Assembly (NCBI GenBank): GCA_903772945.1 | Contig: CAICTM010000971.1 | Coordinates: forward strand, 1-41,051 | Reading direction: 5' to 3' | Origin: Seminavis robusta | Lineage: Eukaryota; Bacillariophyta; Bacillariophyceae; Naviculales; Naviculaceae | DNA: 41,051 nt | Shown here: one piece after another, positions 41,051 through 41,051 of the stretch | How the letters are laid out: each line of letters starts with the position of its first letter | Position numbering within the stretch: the stretch's first letter is position 1 | Position numbers and translations under genes: made by a program | Notes under the pieces: model-generated | Database searches by the model: none | Seen by the model: the letters and a program-made list of their open reading frames with translations, nothing else | Told to the model about the DNA's origin: nothing

Positions 41051-41051
41051 T

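Noticed and set aside
1..41051. tRNA, rRNA, riboswitch or CRISPR structures
   Set aside because: No T-arm GTTCRANYC box in a cloverleaf context, no rRNA blocks, and the tandem arrays lack equal-length unique spacers.

Overview
The window looks like an accessory, transposon-dense stretch of a diatom nuclear genome, probably a raphid pennate. The inference rests on protein families: a diatom-type (CoDi-like) Copia Gag, a Crypton-type tyrosine recombinase with the diatom/oomycete signature, a second tyrosine recombinase of the HSNR type common in diatoms and other algae, a CRESS-DNA Rep remnant (ssDNA viruses with such Reps infect diatoms) and short GT-AG introns of 82-86 bases. No rRNA, tRNA or CRISPR was found.

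Layout. 1-931 (-): 5' part of a secreted solute-binding-protein-like gene; decayed relatives lie at 5348-5736 (-) and perhaps 3437-3518 (+). 2462-3433: a PIF/Harbinger-type MITE carrying a minisatellite. 6137-8812 (-): a decayed Copia gag-protease with no integrase or reverse transcriptase. 11407-15715 and 15781-20623: two complete gag-only LTR elements lying 65 bases apart in opposite orientation. Both have target-site duplications, unusual CGATRA...TYATWG LTR termini and a shared GATTAAC primer-binding-site position. The second carries a 268-base GC-rich foldback insertion inside gag. 21012-22447 (+): a decayed Crypton-type recombinase gene with a recognisable intron. 22972-24019 (-): a Rep (HUH plus SF3 helicase) pseudogene cut by a dispersed repeat. 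25014-26240 (-): a frameshifted HNH-domain gene with a membrane anchor. 27461-29470: a 2-kb TA-flanked TIR element full of GTATTA-type repeats. 31660-32412 (+): an intact TPR-like gene, the best complete host gene here. 34171-34845: a foldback element built from 23-base palindromic units. 36117-36770: a TRIM-like pair of 205-base repeats.

The last 4.3 kb (about 36810-41051) is different. It holds a 243-aa unknown protein, a small KOW-like protein, a tyrosine-recombinase catalytic domain and a large Ser/Pro/Asp/Tyr-rich protein running off the window. The + strand stays G-rich over C throughout although the coding strand flips at 38.7 kb. This is my best candidate for an undescribed mobile element; its ends are not visible.

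Few genes here work together. Most of the window is explained by successive insertion and decay; the functional candidates are the gene at 1-931, the TPR-like gene and the right-hand recombinase block.
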